From assembly GCF_020532645.1 (NCBI RefSeq), contig NZ_JAJAUZ010000021.1:1-64000 (forward strand): a stretch of 64,000 nt of DNA, in the 5' to 3' direction. The stretch comes from Streptomyces bambusae. Its GTDB lineage: Bacteria; Actinomycetota; Actinomycetes; Streptomycetales; Streptomycetaceae. Position numbers and translations under genes: made by a program. Within the stretch, counting starts at the first letter, position 1. Each line of letters begins with the position of its first letter. The notes beneath the pieces are model-generated. The model was not told the DNA's origin. It made no database searches and saw only the letters and a program-made list of their open reading frames with translations. Shown piece by piece: positions 32,024-39,917 of this stretch.

Positions 32024-32068
32024 ATGCCCGCACCCCACCCCGCCGCCGCCGGAGGAGACGCCCCATGA
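32024..32068 (+). CDS. 14-codon ORF coupled to the second Nudix gene
   Basis: MPAPHPAAAGGDAP, with GAAGGG upstream of its ATG and its TGA overlapping the ATG of the following Nudix gene (ATGA). Its own coding sequence also contains the GGAGGAG used as that gene's ribosome site. Probably a coupling leader rather than a functional peptide, but it repeats the pattern seen before the ABC gene. Confidence 0.3.
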   Translation: MPAPHPAAAGGDAP

Positions 32069-32568
32069 GCAGGAAGTGGCTCCCCCCGGAGGAGTTCGCC
32101 GCGACCCTGCCGAAGGCCTCGGTGTTCGGGGCGGTGTTCTTCACCGACGAGGACGACCGGCCCGTCCAGCTGCGCGCCACCTACTCCCGCGTCCACCCCT
32201 GGCAGTGGCCGGGCGGCGTTGCCGAACCGGGCGAGCGCCCCTGGGAGACCGCCGTACGCGAGTGCCGCGAGGAGACCGGCCTCCACGTGCCGGGTCCGCC
32301 GAGGCTCCTGGCCAGCGTGTTCGGACTGCCGGGGAAGGACTGGCCACTGGCCACCGTCGGCTTCGTGTTCGACGGCGGCCGCCTCTCCGCCCGGCAGCTC
32401 GCCGCGATCGAGCTGGACCCCGACGAACACGACCGCGTACGCGCCCTGTCCGTCCCCGACTGGCAGCCCCTGATGCCGGACCGGGACCACGCCCGCCTCC
32501 GCGCCGTGATGACCGCCCGCCACACCGGCGTTCCGGCCTACTTCGACACGTGGGACTGGGAGGTCTAG
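32065..32568 (+). CDS. Nudix hydrolase
   Basis: 167 residues. Full Nudix box GGVAEPGERPWETAVRECREETGLHV; preceding strand PWQWPGG is the usual substrate-side loop. Fold core FGAVFFTDEDDRPVQLRATY. Hydrolyses a nucleoside diphosphate linked to another moiety; its specificity cannot be read from sequence. Fourth member of the ABC operon, starting 53 bp below the Nudix-APH stop with GGAGGAG at 9 bases. Confidence 0.88.
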   Translation: MSRKWLPPEEFAATLPKASVFGAVFFTDEDDRPVQLRATYSRVHPWQWPGGVAEPGERPWETAVRECREETGLHVPGPPRLLASVFGLPGKDWPLATVGFVFDGGRLSARQLAAIELDPDEHDRVRALSVPDWQPLMPDRDHARLRAVMTARHTGVPAYFDTWDWEV

Positions 32569-32612
32569 AGCAGCACCACGCCGGACGGCAACGGGCCGGA
32601 CGGTAACGGGCC

Positions 32613-32888
32613 TCAGCACGCCCGGAGCCGCCCGGGCCGTGTGAGCCGTTCCCGCGGTGTCAGATGGCGGCAGGTGCCGGTGGCCGGGTCGACGAAGATG
32701 GGGACGTTCCCACCGATTCGCCTCTCCCGGCCCTGCTCGTCCCGGGCGGTGGGGTACCACGTGAAGGCGAATCCCCGGCTGCCGGCCGGGAGGGCCAACC
32801 GTCCGAGGACGAAGCCCCACTCGTCCCACTTGTCGGTCAGACCCCGCCCGAACTCCTCCGCGAGCCTTCTCGCCTCGTTCTCCTCCAC
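32613..32888 (-). CDS. YrhB/Imm35-like small protein
   Basis: 91 residues, GTG start. The core GFVLGRLALPAGSRGFAFTWYPTARDEQGRERRIGGNVPIFVDPATGTCRHLTPRE fits the YrhB domain, small proteins often found as immunity proteins to toxins (Imm35) or as chaperone-like factors: strand-turn-strand, then a conserved GGNxPIxVDxxTG. No toxin gene lies next to it. Convergent with the Nudix gene. Confidence 0.55.
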   Translation of the reverse strand: MEENEARRLAEEFGRGLTDKWDEWGFVLGRLALPAGSRGFAFTWYPTARDEQGRERRIGGNVPIFVDPATGTCRHLTPRERLTRPGRLRAC

Positions 32889-32983
32889 CGTGCGCCCCCT
32901 CCCGGCGGCCCGCTGCCGCGACCACCGGATCCTATGCAGCCCCGTGGGGCGGAACCGGTCCGCCCCACGGGGTTGTGCGTACG

Positions 32984-34330
32984 TCAGGACAGCGGAGCCG
33001 GCTCTTCCGGGGCCAGGGAGTTGCCCGCGGGGATGCGGCCGCAGTCGGAGGGGGCCGGCTTGGCGGCGAAGCGGTCGTTGAGCCAGCCGAGGGCGACCGG
33101 GGCCCAGGCCACGGCGGCGGTGGTGTGGCTGAGGAGTTCGTGCTGGGTGTACTTGACCGGGGCGTAACCGGTGGCGCAGTACTGGCGGGCCAGGGTGCGG
33201 ACGTCGCCGGAGACCATGACGCCGTCCCCCGTGCCGATGCCCCGGTGGTTGCTGAACGTGCCCTCCAGGACGCCCGCGTCGCCCTGGGCGATGAAGCCGG
33301 GCACGGTCGGGGTGGCGGCCGAGCCGAGGTTGAGCTTGTTCATGGCCTCGACGAACGCCGGGATCGAGTTGGGGTTGGCGTACTCCGCCTTGGCCATCTT
33401 CTTCCAGGTCAGGCCCGGGTACCGGCCCAGCGCGTTGATGATCGAGCCGCGCTCCAGCTCCTTGTACACCTTCTGGCCGTAGTCGTTGAGGTAGGCGCCG
33501 AGGTTGATGCCGTACGAGCGGGAGACGCCGATGACGGCCATCGGGATGACCCCGGACCAGGCGAGCGAGCCGTCGACGTACTTGAGGTTGTGGGCGGGGT
33601 TGACGAGCAGGCCGCCCTCGGCGTAGCCGACGAGCTTGCGGTTGACGTCCGGGGCGTAGCTCGGGGCGAGGGCGGCCGCCCAGTTGGTGGCGATGGCGCC
33701 GCCGGAGTAGCCGATGAGGCCGAAGGAGGTTCCGGAGTTCAGACGGGTCTCCGGGGAGCGGGTGGCAGCGCGGATCGAGTCCAGGGTGTTGGTGCCGTAC
33801 TCGGGGCCGGCGGCGAAGTTCGCCTGCTGGCCCTCGGTGTCGGGGATGACGACGTCGTAGCCCTTGGCGAGCAGCGGCACCAGGAGGAGGGACTCGGCGT
33901 TGGGGATGAGCCCGCCGAGGGTGACGTCACCGGCGATGGCGCGGGACGGGCCGTCCTCCGGGCTGAGGGAGTCGTAGAACGACTGGTAGGACACCGCCTT
34001 GGTGCCGTCGCCGGTCAGGCTGCGCACCACGGTGGTCACGTTGGCGGCGGGCCGGCCCTGGGCGTCGGTGGTGCGGTAGAGGAGCTGGACGGCCTTGACG
34101 GGCGTCGGGATGCCGATGAGGTGGTACTGCAGCGTCCGCGTCTTCAGCACGGTGCCCGGCGCGAACGCGGACAGCGGCTCGCTGCCGTCGTACGAGTAGA
34201 ACGGGTCGCTCGCGGCCGCGGCCGGCGCCGCGGCCGGTGCGGACTCGGCGGCGGTGGCCAGGGGTGCGCCGGTCATGACGGCGGCGGTGGCGACGGCGAG
34301 GGCGAGCAGGCGAACGGCTGCCTTGGACAT
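32984..34330 (-). CDS. Secreted lipase, LIP family
   Basis: 448 residues. Sec signal peptide MSKAAVRLLALAVATAAVMTG..ATA (about 28 residues). The alpha/beta hydrolase nucleophile elbow is GLIGYSGGAIATNW (GxSxG); DVVIPDTEGQQANFAAG precedes it, and QGDAGV and TQHELLSH supply probable catalytic Asp and His. The pattern, with long lid region and C-terminal Cys, matches actinobacterial/fungal-type secretory lipases (PF03583), which hydrolyse acylglycerols outside the cell. Its upstream region holds GGGGAC hexamers and 16-bp repeats. Divergent from the PucR-type regulator, which is its likely controller. Confidence 0.85.
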   Translation of the reverse strand: MSKAAVRLLALAVATAAVMTGAPLATAAESAPAAAPAAAASDPFYSYDGSEPLSAFAPGTVLKTRTLQYHLIGIPTPVKAVQLLYRTTDAQGRPAANVTTVVRSLTGDGTKAVSYQSFYDSLSPEDGPSRAIAGDVTLGGLIPNAESLLLVPLLAKGYDVVIPDTEGQQANFAAGPEYGTNTLDSIRAATRSPETRLNSGTSFGLIGYSGGAIATNWAAALAPSYAPDVNRKLVGYAEGGLLVNPAHNLKYVDGSLAWSGVIPMAVIGVSRSYGINLGAYLNDYGQKVYKELERGSIINALGRYPGLTWKKMAKAEYANPNSIPAFVEAMNKLNLGSAATPTVPGFIAQGDAGVLEGTFSNHRGIGTGDGVMVSGDVRTLARQYCATGYAPVKYTQHELLSHTTAAVAWAPVALGWLNDRFAAKPAPSDCGRIPAGNSLAPEEPAPLS

Positions 34331-34541
34331 GGATTCCTCGATTCGTGGTGGGGGGCTGCCGCGCGGCGTGCGGTCCCACGCAGCGGCGGCACGACAGGCC
34401 GGGGGGAACGGCCTCCGGTACGGCGCCCTCCGGGGCAGGAGCGAGGGGTGCGTACGGGGTGGGGATGGGGATCGGGAGGCCGAGCAGGTACGAGACGGGG
34501 AGCGGATGTGGAGGCAGAGCGGTCGGAGCGGGGACGGCGGC

Positions 34542-34648
34542 GGGGACGGGGACGGGGACGGGGACGGACGGCAGCTGGTGCGGGGACCGGGTCGTGCGGA
34601 CAGCGGCCGGTACGTGCAACGGCTGGAACGGACAACGGCTGGTACGGA
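34542..34648. repeat. Hexamer and 16-bp tandem repeats upstream of the lipase gene
   Basis: GGGGAC four times (34542-34565), then a decaying 16-bp array whose best units are CAGCGGCCGGTACGTG (34601-34616), CAACGGCTGGAACGGA (34617-34632) and CAACGGCTGGTACGGA (34633-34648), with weaker matches back to 34569. This fills the 480-bp gap between the lipase and the PucR regulator. The spacing of three turns per two units would suit tandem binding of a regulator; this is inference. No ORF is convincing in the gap. Confidence 0.65.
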
Positions 34649-34808
34649 CACGCAAAGGTCTGGTGAGCAATGTGACCGGGTCCGTCACATTTCTGGTCAT
34701 CCACCAGCCGGTCGTGTTACCAACCAGTAGGAGAACTCCCGGAAACATCATGGACGCGTCGGGCGCCCACGTCGCCGGGCCGGGGAACAGAGATTTGCGA
34801 GGTGGATT

Positions 34809-36083
34809 GTGACCGCATCCAACGCCGCGACGCCCGACGCGGTGCCGCACTTCGGCGGCGTCCCGGTCCACAAGCGGCTCCAGGCGGCCGTCGGGGCGCT
34901 GGAACGGGCCGTGATGGCCCGGCTCGTCGAGCGCCTCCCGGTATACGGAACACTCCCGTCCGAGCATCTCGGCGGCGACATCGCCAAGCAGGTGGTCCGC
35001 GGCATCCGCAGCTTCGCCGAGGTGCTGCGCACGGGCGAGCTGCCCGGGCGGGCCGAACAGGCCGCGATCCGCGAATCGTCGGCCCGGCGCGCCGACGAGG
35101 GCGTGCCGCTGGAGGCCGTGGTCAGCGCCTACCACCTCGGCGCGGAGGAGTGCGCCGCCCAGGTCTTCCCGGCGGCCGAGCCGGCCGACCTGGGCGACGT
35201 CCTGCTCGTGCAGCGCCAACTCCTCGCGTACCTGCGGATGGTGAGCTGCGAGGTCGCGGCCGGCTACGTCCAGGAGCGGCAGACGGCGCTGAGCGACGAG
35301 CAGGTGGCGCTCCAGTCGCTGCTGTCCCGGCTGCTGGAGGGGGGCAGTCCGCAGGCCGCGGCGGACCGCGCCGGCATCCGGCTGCCGCCCTGCTACCTGG
35401 TGCTGAGCCTGGCCGTCGGACCGCACCCGGACGAGCTGGTGCCCGGCGTGGACCACGGCATCGCCGCCCGCCGCAAGCTCCGCCGGCTGCGCAACGAGCT
35501 CCAGCGGCGGACCGTCGGCGTCCCGCTGTCCGTGCTGTCCGGCGACGGCGGGCTGGTCCTCCTCCCGTACGAGACTCCGCCCGCGGAGTTCGGTCCGGCC
35601 GGCCGGGACCGGCTGGCGCGGCTGGTCGAGGAACTGGGCCGGACCTGCGGCGCCGAGGTGCTGGCCGCGGCCGCGGTCGCCGCACCGGAGGGGGTGGCGG
35701 AGGCCGCCCGGCTGGCCGCCGAGGTACGGGCGGTGGCGGCGGCATCGGGCCGCGGACCCGGCGCGTACCTGCTGGACGACGTACTGCTCGAATACCAGCT
35801 GAGCCGTCCCAGCCCGGCCCGCGAGGGCCTGGCCGCGCTGCTCGGCCCGCTGGACACACGCCCGGAACTCATCGACACCCTGCGCGTGTTCCTCGCGTGC
35901 AGCCTCGACCGGCGGCGGGCCGCCGCCCGCCTCCAGGTCCACCCCAACACGGTGGACTACCGGCTGCGCAAGGCCACGGAGTTCACCGGACTCGACGCGT
36001 CCCGCGGCGCCGACGTCCTGACCCTGCGGGCGGCCCTGGCCGCACGGGACGCGGTACGGCAGGGGCGGGCGGAGGGAGGCTGA
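34809..36083 (+). CDS. PucR/CdaR-type helix-turn-helix regulator
   Basis: 424 residues. An N-terminal helical sensor region (RsbR-like, residues 1-150: VVRGIRSFAEVLRTGELPG, VVSAYHLGAEECA) and a central GGDEF-like domain are followed by the PucR C-terminal HTH: LIDTLRVFLACSLDRRRAAARLQVHPNTVDYRLRKATEFTGLD, the family's diagnostic block. Such proteins often activate catabolic or morphological genes. Divergent from the lipase gene. GTG start. Confidence 0.85.
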   Translation: MTASNAATPDAVPHFGGVPVHKRLQAAVGALERAVMARLVERLPVYGTLPSEHLGGDIAKQVVRGIRSFAEVLRTGELPGRAEQAAIRESSARRADEGVPLEAVVSAYHLGAEECAAQVFPAAEPADLGDVLLVQRQLLAYLRMVSCEVAAGYVQERQTALSDEQVALQSLLSRLLEGGSPQAAADRAGIRLPPCYLVLSLAVGPHPDELVPGVDHGIAARRKLRRLRNELQRRTVGVPLSVLSGDGGLVLLPYETPPAEFGPAGRDRLARLVEELGRTCGAEVLAAAAVAAPEGVAEAARLAAEVRAVAAASGRGPGAYLLDDVLLEYQLSRPSPAREGLAALLGPLDTRPELIDTLRVFLACSLDRRRAAARLQVHPNTVDYRLRKATEFTGLDASRGADVLTLRAALAARDAVRQGRAEGG

Positions 36084-36139
36084 GCGGGGGCCGGGGGGGG
36101 CCGCCGCTCCGTTCGGGGCCCGCCCGGTACGGTCCCTGC

Positions 36140-36697
36140 ATGGAGAACTGGACGGGTGCCGCCGCCGACGTACGCGCGCGGCTGCGGGAGCTGGCCGAGG
36201 AGGATCCGGAGCTGAGGCGCTTCGGCGCCGCCACGCACCGGTACGAGCTGGCGCCGCCGCTGCCGGAGGCGGAGATCAGGGCGTTCGAGGAGGCGCACGG
36301 GGTCGTGCTGCCGGCGGACTACCGCTCGTTCGTCACGGAGATCGGCGACGGCCCGGCCGGGCCCGCGTACGGTCTGATGCCGCTGACCCGCCCCCGGCCC
36401 GGCGCCGAGGAGGGCGACTGGGCCGCGGACGGCGAGTGGGCGGAGGACCGGCTCCCCGGCCGGCTCGCCACCCCGTTCCCCCTCACGGAACCCCGTCCCG
36501 GCCCCATCGGCGCACCGACCGACGGCCTCACCCCAGGCACCCTGATGCTCTCCGAGGAGGGCTGCGGGATGTACGTCCGGCTCGTCGTGACGGGCCCGTA
36601 CGCGGGGCAGGTCTGGCGACTCGACCCGGACTGGGGCGGGTTCGTACCGGCGAGCCCGGACTTCCGGACGTGGTACGCGGCGTGGCTGGGGTGGTGA
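36140..36697 (+). CDS. SMI1/KNR4 (SUKH)-family protein
   Basis: 185 residues. SUKH signature: PLPEAEIRAFEEAHGVVLPADYRSFVTEIGDGPAGPAYGLMPL, then SEEGCGMYVRLVVTGPYAGQVWRLD. SUKH proteins serve as immunity proteins against polymorphic toxins or as intracellular regulators. No toxin gene adjoins. Followed after 74 bp by a second SUKH-containing gene. Confidence 0.78.
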   Translation: MENWTGAAADVRARLRELAEEDPELRRFGAATHRYELAPPLPEAEIRAFEEAHGVVLPADYRSFVTEIGDGPAGPAYGLMPLTRPRPGAEEGDWAADGEWAEDRLPGRLATPFPLTEPRPGPIGAPTDGLTPGTLMLSEEGCGMYVRLVVTGPYAGQVWRLDPDWGGFVPASPDFRTWYAAWLGW

Positions 36698-36771
36698 CGG
36701 ACCGGCAGGCGCTTTCCGGCGGGGCTGTGGACAACCCGGCCGTTGTCGGCGGGGCAGCGTACCGTCGGATC

Positions 36772-38208
36772 ATGAAGAACCACACGTCGTCCGTTCCGTC
36801 CCCGTCGTCCCCGTCGTCCACGCCCTCCACGCCGTCGATCCACGACTTCGCGACCTGGGAGCCCGTGCTGCGGCTGCTGCTCGCCTCCCGCAGCGACCGG
36901 ACGGCCGGGAAGCCGATGCGGGTTGCGGGGCGGATCGGGCGGAGCGGGTGGAGCCTGGCGCTGAAGCGGCCGGTGCCGTCCGGCAGGGCGATGCTGACGG
37001 ACGACATACGCGAGGAACTCGACGCCGTGGAGCGGGTGCAGAGCGCGATGTCCGTCGCGAAGGTCGAGGACATATCGTTCACGGCGGTCGTCGAACCGTC
37101 CGGCAAGACTGCGCTGAGCCTGCTCGGACCCAGCCCTGCGGTGGAACCCGGGCTCGGCAACCCGCATCCGGGGGCGCTCCTCCTGGTCGAGGATGCCGTG
37201 CCCGAGCCGTGGCGCCGGCTGCCCGAGCCCACGCCCGCCGCGGTGCCGGCTCCGTCGGCCGATCCCGGGCTGCTGGAGCGCACGCTCCGCGAGCGGCTGC
37301 CCGGTGCCATCGGTGCGACGGACGAGGAGATCGCGGCCGTCGAAGCGCGCCTGGGGATACCGCTGCCGGACGAACTCCGCGCGCTGTACCGGGTGGTCCG
37401 GGCCCGCTGGACGGACTGGGCGGAGGACGACCACGACGGCCCGGAGATCCTGTGCAGGGCGGTGAACTGCGAACTCTCCGCCGTCGACGACCTGCACATC
37501 GCGGACGCCGCGAGCCGTCACTTCCGGTGGGAGCACGCGGCCATGCAGACGGTCGACACCCCGCCGGACGCGGCCGTGCAGGGGCTCGTCGGCTCGCCCG
37601 GGTGGATCGTGTTCGGCGACAACGGCGGCGGCGACCGGCTGGCGGTCGACCTGACGCCGGGGCCGGGCGGCCACCTCGGGCAGGTCATCATGATTGGTCA
37701 CGAGGAGAGCACCGGCGCCGCCCTGCTGGCCGATTCCCTCACCGACTTCGTCCTCGGCCGGCCGGCCGAGGAGCGCCGGGCGCCGCGCACCGGGCCGTCC
37801 GGCACGGCCTGGGTCAACCGGGCGAGCACCAGGAGCATCGAGGAGGCCGCCCATCCCGGCCTGGAGGCGCTGTCCCTAGGCGTCTGGGACGAGGCACCGT
37901 TCAGCCTCGCGCCGCTCGCCGGCCTGCCCCGCCTGCGCACCCTGACCGCCTACGCCGACACCCTCGCCGACCCGCTGGAGATATCCGCCCTCCCCCACCT
38001 GGAGTTCCTCAGCCTCAGCCCGGACGACTGGCGCACCCTCCTCGCCGCGGACGCGGTCCCCCGCACCCTGCTGGCCGCCGCGATCACGACGTACGGCAGC
38101 GAGGACACCCTGACCATCGTCTCGGTGGCCAACGACCTCCTCGCCCTCTGGGGACGGCCGCAGATCATACGGACGACCCTGGACGGCGACCTGGGGCCGC
38201 AGGCGTAG
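36772..38208 (+). CDS. SUKH-domain protein with C-terminal leucine-rich segment
   Basis: 478 residues. N-terminal 25 residues are Ser/Pro/Thr-rich. The middle (residues about 165-330) holds a SUKH domain: AIGATDEEIAAVEARLGIPLPDELRALYRVV...WIVFGDNGGGDRLAVDLTPGPGGHLGQVI. The end (about 340-478) has LRR-like strands: GLEALSLGVWDEAPFSLAPLAGLPRLRTLTAYADTL...LEFLSLSPDDW. Similar two-part proteins are common, uncharacterised streptomycete immunity-like proteins. Convergent with the RibD-type reductase. Confidence 0.7.
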   Translation: MKNHTSSVPSPSSPSSTPSTPSIHDFATWEPVLRLLLASRSDRTAGKPMRVAGRIGRSGWSLALKRPVPSGRAMLTDDIREELDAVERVQSAMSVAKVEDISFTAVVEPSGKTALSLLGPSPAVEPGLGNPHPGALLLVEDAVPEPWRRLPEPTPAAVPAPSADPGLLERTLRERLPGAIGATDEEIAAVEARLGIPLPDELRALYRVVRARWTDWAEDDHDGPEILCRAVNCELSAVDDLHIADAASRHFRWEHAAMQTVDTPPDAAVQGLVGSPGWIVFGDNGGGDRLAVDLTPGPGGHLGQVIMIGHEESTGAALLADSLTDFVLGRPAEERRAPRTGPSGTAWVNRASTRSIEEAAHPGLEALSLGVWDEAPFSLAPLAGLPRLRTLTAYADTLADPLEISALPHLEFLSLSPDDWRTLLAADAVPRTLLAAAITTYGSEDTLTIVSVANDLLALWGRPQIIRTTLDGDLGPQA

Positions 38209-38229
38209 ATCCGGGAGCAGGACTGCGCC

Positions 38230-38874
38230 TCACTTGCGCCAGAACAAGTGGTGCGTCACCCCGCTCGGGCTCGGTACGACGTCCCGGTGGAAGCGGTCGA
38301 GGAGGTCTTCGGGGGAGTTCCAGAGCCGCAGCCCCGAGCCGAGTTCCACCGGGGAGACGGCCACGTGCAGGGTGTCGACAAGGTCCGCGTCGAGGAACTC
38401 GCGGATGGTGGTGACACCGCCGCCGAGGCGCACGTCCTTGCCCTGCGCCGCCTCGCGGGCCTGCGCGAGCACGGTGGCGGCGTCGGCGTCGACGAAGTGG
38501 AAGGTGGTGTCGGAGAGCGTGAACGACGGGCGGGGGTGGTGGGTCAGGACGAACACCGGAGTGTGGAAGGGCGGTTCGTCACCCCACCAGCCGCGCCACT
38601 CCTCGTCCTGCCAGGGCCCGCGCAGGGGGCCGAACTTGTTGCGGCCCATGATCTCGGCGCCGATGTTGTGCGCGAAGTCGCGCGTGAGGTAGTCGTCCAG
38701 GCCCCGGCTGCCACCCGGGGCGGTCCGCATGGGCCAGCTGGCCGTGGCCCCGGCCCACGCGAACAGCATCCCGGGATCGACGTGCCCGAACGGTCTCTCC
38801 AGACTCTGGTCCTCACCGGCTGCGATGCCATCGCTCGACACGTTGAAGTTCTGCACCCTGAGCAGTTGCACCAC
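38230..38874 (-). CDS. RibD C-terminal / dihydrofolate reductase-like protein
   Basis: 214 residues. Fold cues: SSDGIAAGEDQSLERPF, GAEIMGRNKFGPLRGPW, PVFVLTHHPRPSF, HFVDADAATVLAQAREAAQGKDVRLGGGVTTIREFLDADLVDTLHVAVSPVELGSGLRLW, i.e. the NADPH-binding GGG loop and the RibD_C ending. These are typically reductases of pyrimidine or small carbonyl substrates; drug-inactivating DHFR-like activity is not established. GTG start decided by GGAGGA. Divergent from the STAS gene with 127 bp between. Confidence 0.82.
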   Translation of the reverse strand: MVQLLRVQNFNVSSDGIAAGEDQSLERPFGHVDPGMLFAWAGATASWPMRTAPGGSRGLDDYLTRDFAHNIGAEIMGRNKFGPLRGPWQDEEWRGWWGDEPPFHTPVFVLTHHPRPSFTLSDTTFHFVDADAATVLAQAREAAQGKDVRLGGGVTTIREFLDADLVDTLHVAVSPVELGSGLRLWNSPEDLLDRFHRDVVPSPSGVTHHLFWRK

Positions 38875-39001
38875 GTGTTCCTCCTCTGCCGTCGGCACCG
38901 CCGCCCGACCCGGACGTCCGGAACGGGCGGGACGTCCGAAACGGGTGAAACCGGCATAGGGCACCGTACGCGGGGCAGGAGCCTCGTACCAGGAGGTGGC
39001 C

Positions 39002-39367
39002 ATGTCCAGCGGCAAGGAGTACGAGCATCCGGCGACCGAAGGCCCGGGCCCCCGGCCCTACGTGCTCCGGGTGACCGGTGACATGGACTTCGATCACGCA
39101 GCGCAGCTGGCCGAGTCGCTGCGCAACGCCCTCGGGCGGGCACCCAGCGGTGCGGAGATCGTGGTCGACCTGCGGAACTCGTCGTTCTGCGACTCTGCCG
39201 GCCTCAGCGTCCTGCTGGCGGCCAGAGAGCGGGCCCGCAACGTCGGGCACGACCTCGTGCTGGCGGCCCCGAGCCACCAGATGGTGCGGGTACTGGAGCT
39301 CACCGGCGCGGACGGCCTCTTCCCGCTGCGTGCGGCGGTGCCGGACCGCCCCCGACCGGAGAACTGA
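39002..39367 (+). CDS. STAS-domain anti-sigma factor antagonist
   Basis: 121 residues, one STAS domain: VLRVTGDMDFDHAAQLAESLRNAL...EIVVDLRNSSFCDSAGLSVLLAARERAR...MVRVLELTGADGLFPL. The DSAGL motif keeps the Ser after Asp that is phosphorylated by anti-sigma kinases in SpoIIAA/RsbV. Binds and neutralises an anti-sigma kinase when unphosphorylated. Cognate kinase and sigma factor are not in the window. AGGAGG ribosome site. Followed 2 bp later by a DUF6381-like gene. Confidence 0.88.
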   Translation: MSSGKEYEHPATEGPGPRPYVLRVTGDMDFDHAAQLAESLRNALGRAPSGAEIVVDLRNSSFCDSAGLSVLLAARERARNVGHDLVLAAPSHQMVRVLELTGADGLFPLRAAVPDRPRPEN

Positions 39368-39369
39368 TC

Positions 39370-39558
39370 ATGAACGAGGACAGGCCGGAGAGCGAGCAGG
39401 CCGCCAGGCTGCGGGCCCGGGCCGAGCAGCTGGAACTGGAGGCCCAGCGCACCGGCGACGCGGCGGAGCGGCAGCGGCTGACCGAGACGGCGGTCCGCAT
39501 CCGCGAACAGGTCGACCGGATGGACGGCCCGGAGAGCGCGACGATGGACCCGATGTAG
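39370..39558 (+). CDS. DUF6381-like small coiled-coil protein
   Basis: 62 residues: AARLRARAEQLELEAQRTGDAAERQRLTETAVRIREQVDRMDGPESATMDPM. Amphipathic helical throughout and ending in the DPM tail that I associate with the small streptomycete DUF6381 family. Directly behind the STAS gene, so probably the same stress regulon. Function unknown. Confidence 0.6.
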   Translation: MNEDRPESEQAARLRARAEQLELEAQRTGDAAERQRLTETAVRIREQVDRMDGPESATMDPM

Positions 39559-39706
39559 GCAGGATCGTCGCCAGTCGCCAGTCGCCGGACGGCGTCGGAT
39601 CCACTCACCCGCCGGGCAGCGCGGCATCGGCGAGGTACGCATAGAGCAGCACGAACGAAGGGCGCAGCGCGGAAACGAACCGCCCTTGCCGACAGGAAGC
39701 AGTGCA

Positions 39707-39907
39707 GTGAACACACAGGCGGCCCGGAGCATCCCGGCGGACGGAGGGCCCGCCACAGCGCAGGCCGGACCGGACACGCCGCAGCGCAACCGCGTCCCCG
39801 GACGCGGCGCCACGCCTTCGGCGACCGGTCCGGAACCGCCCGGCACGGCCCCGGCCGACGAGCCGGACGGCCCGGACCCGGCGCACATCGTCCGCAGCAT
39901 CAACTGA
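39707..39907 (+). CDS. Small Pro/Ala/Gly-rich protein before the glycosyltransferase genes
   Basis: 66 residues from GTG 39707 (AGGAAG 8 bases upstream); low complexity, no Cys, ending DEPDGPDPAHIVRSIN. It lies 10 bp before the first glycosyltransferase start and on the same strand, so it is probably the first cistron. The conserved-looking tail PDPAHIVRSIN may be the functional part. Function unknown. Confidence 0.45.
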   Translation: MNTQAARSIPADGGPATAQAGPDTPQRNRVPGRGATPSATGPEPPGTAPADEPDGPDPAHIVRSIN

Positions 39908-39917
39908 GGCGGCGGCC

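Noticed and set aside
30745..32050. Long plus-strand frame in front of the second Nudix gene
   Set aside because: It is an Arg/Pro-rich shadow of the Nudix-APH gene in another frame; that gene has both complete active sites.
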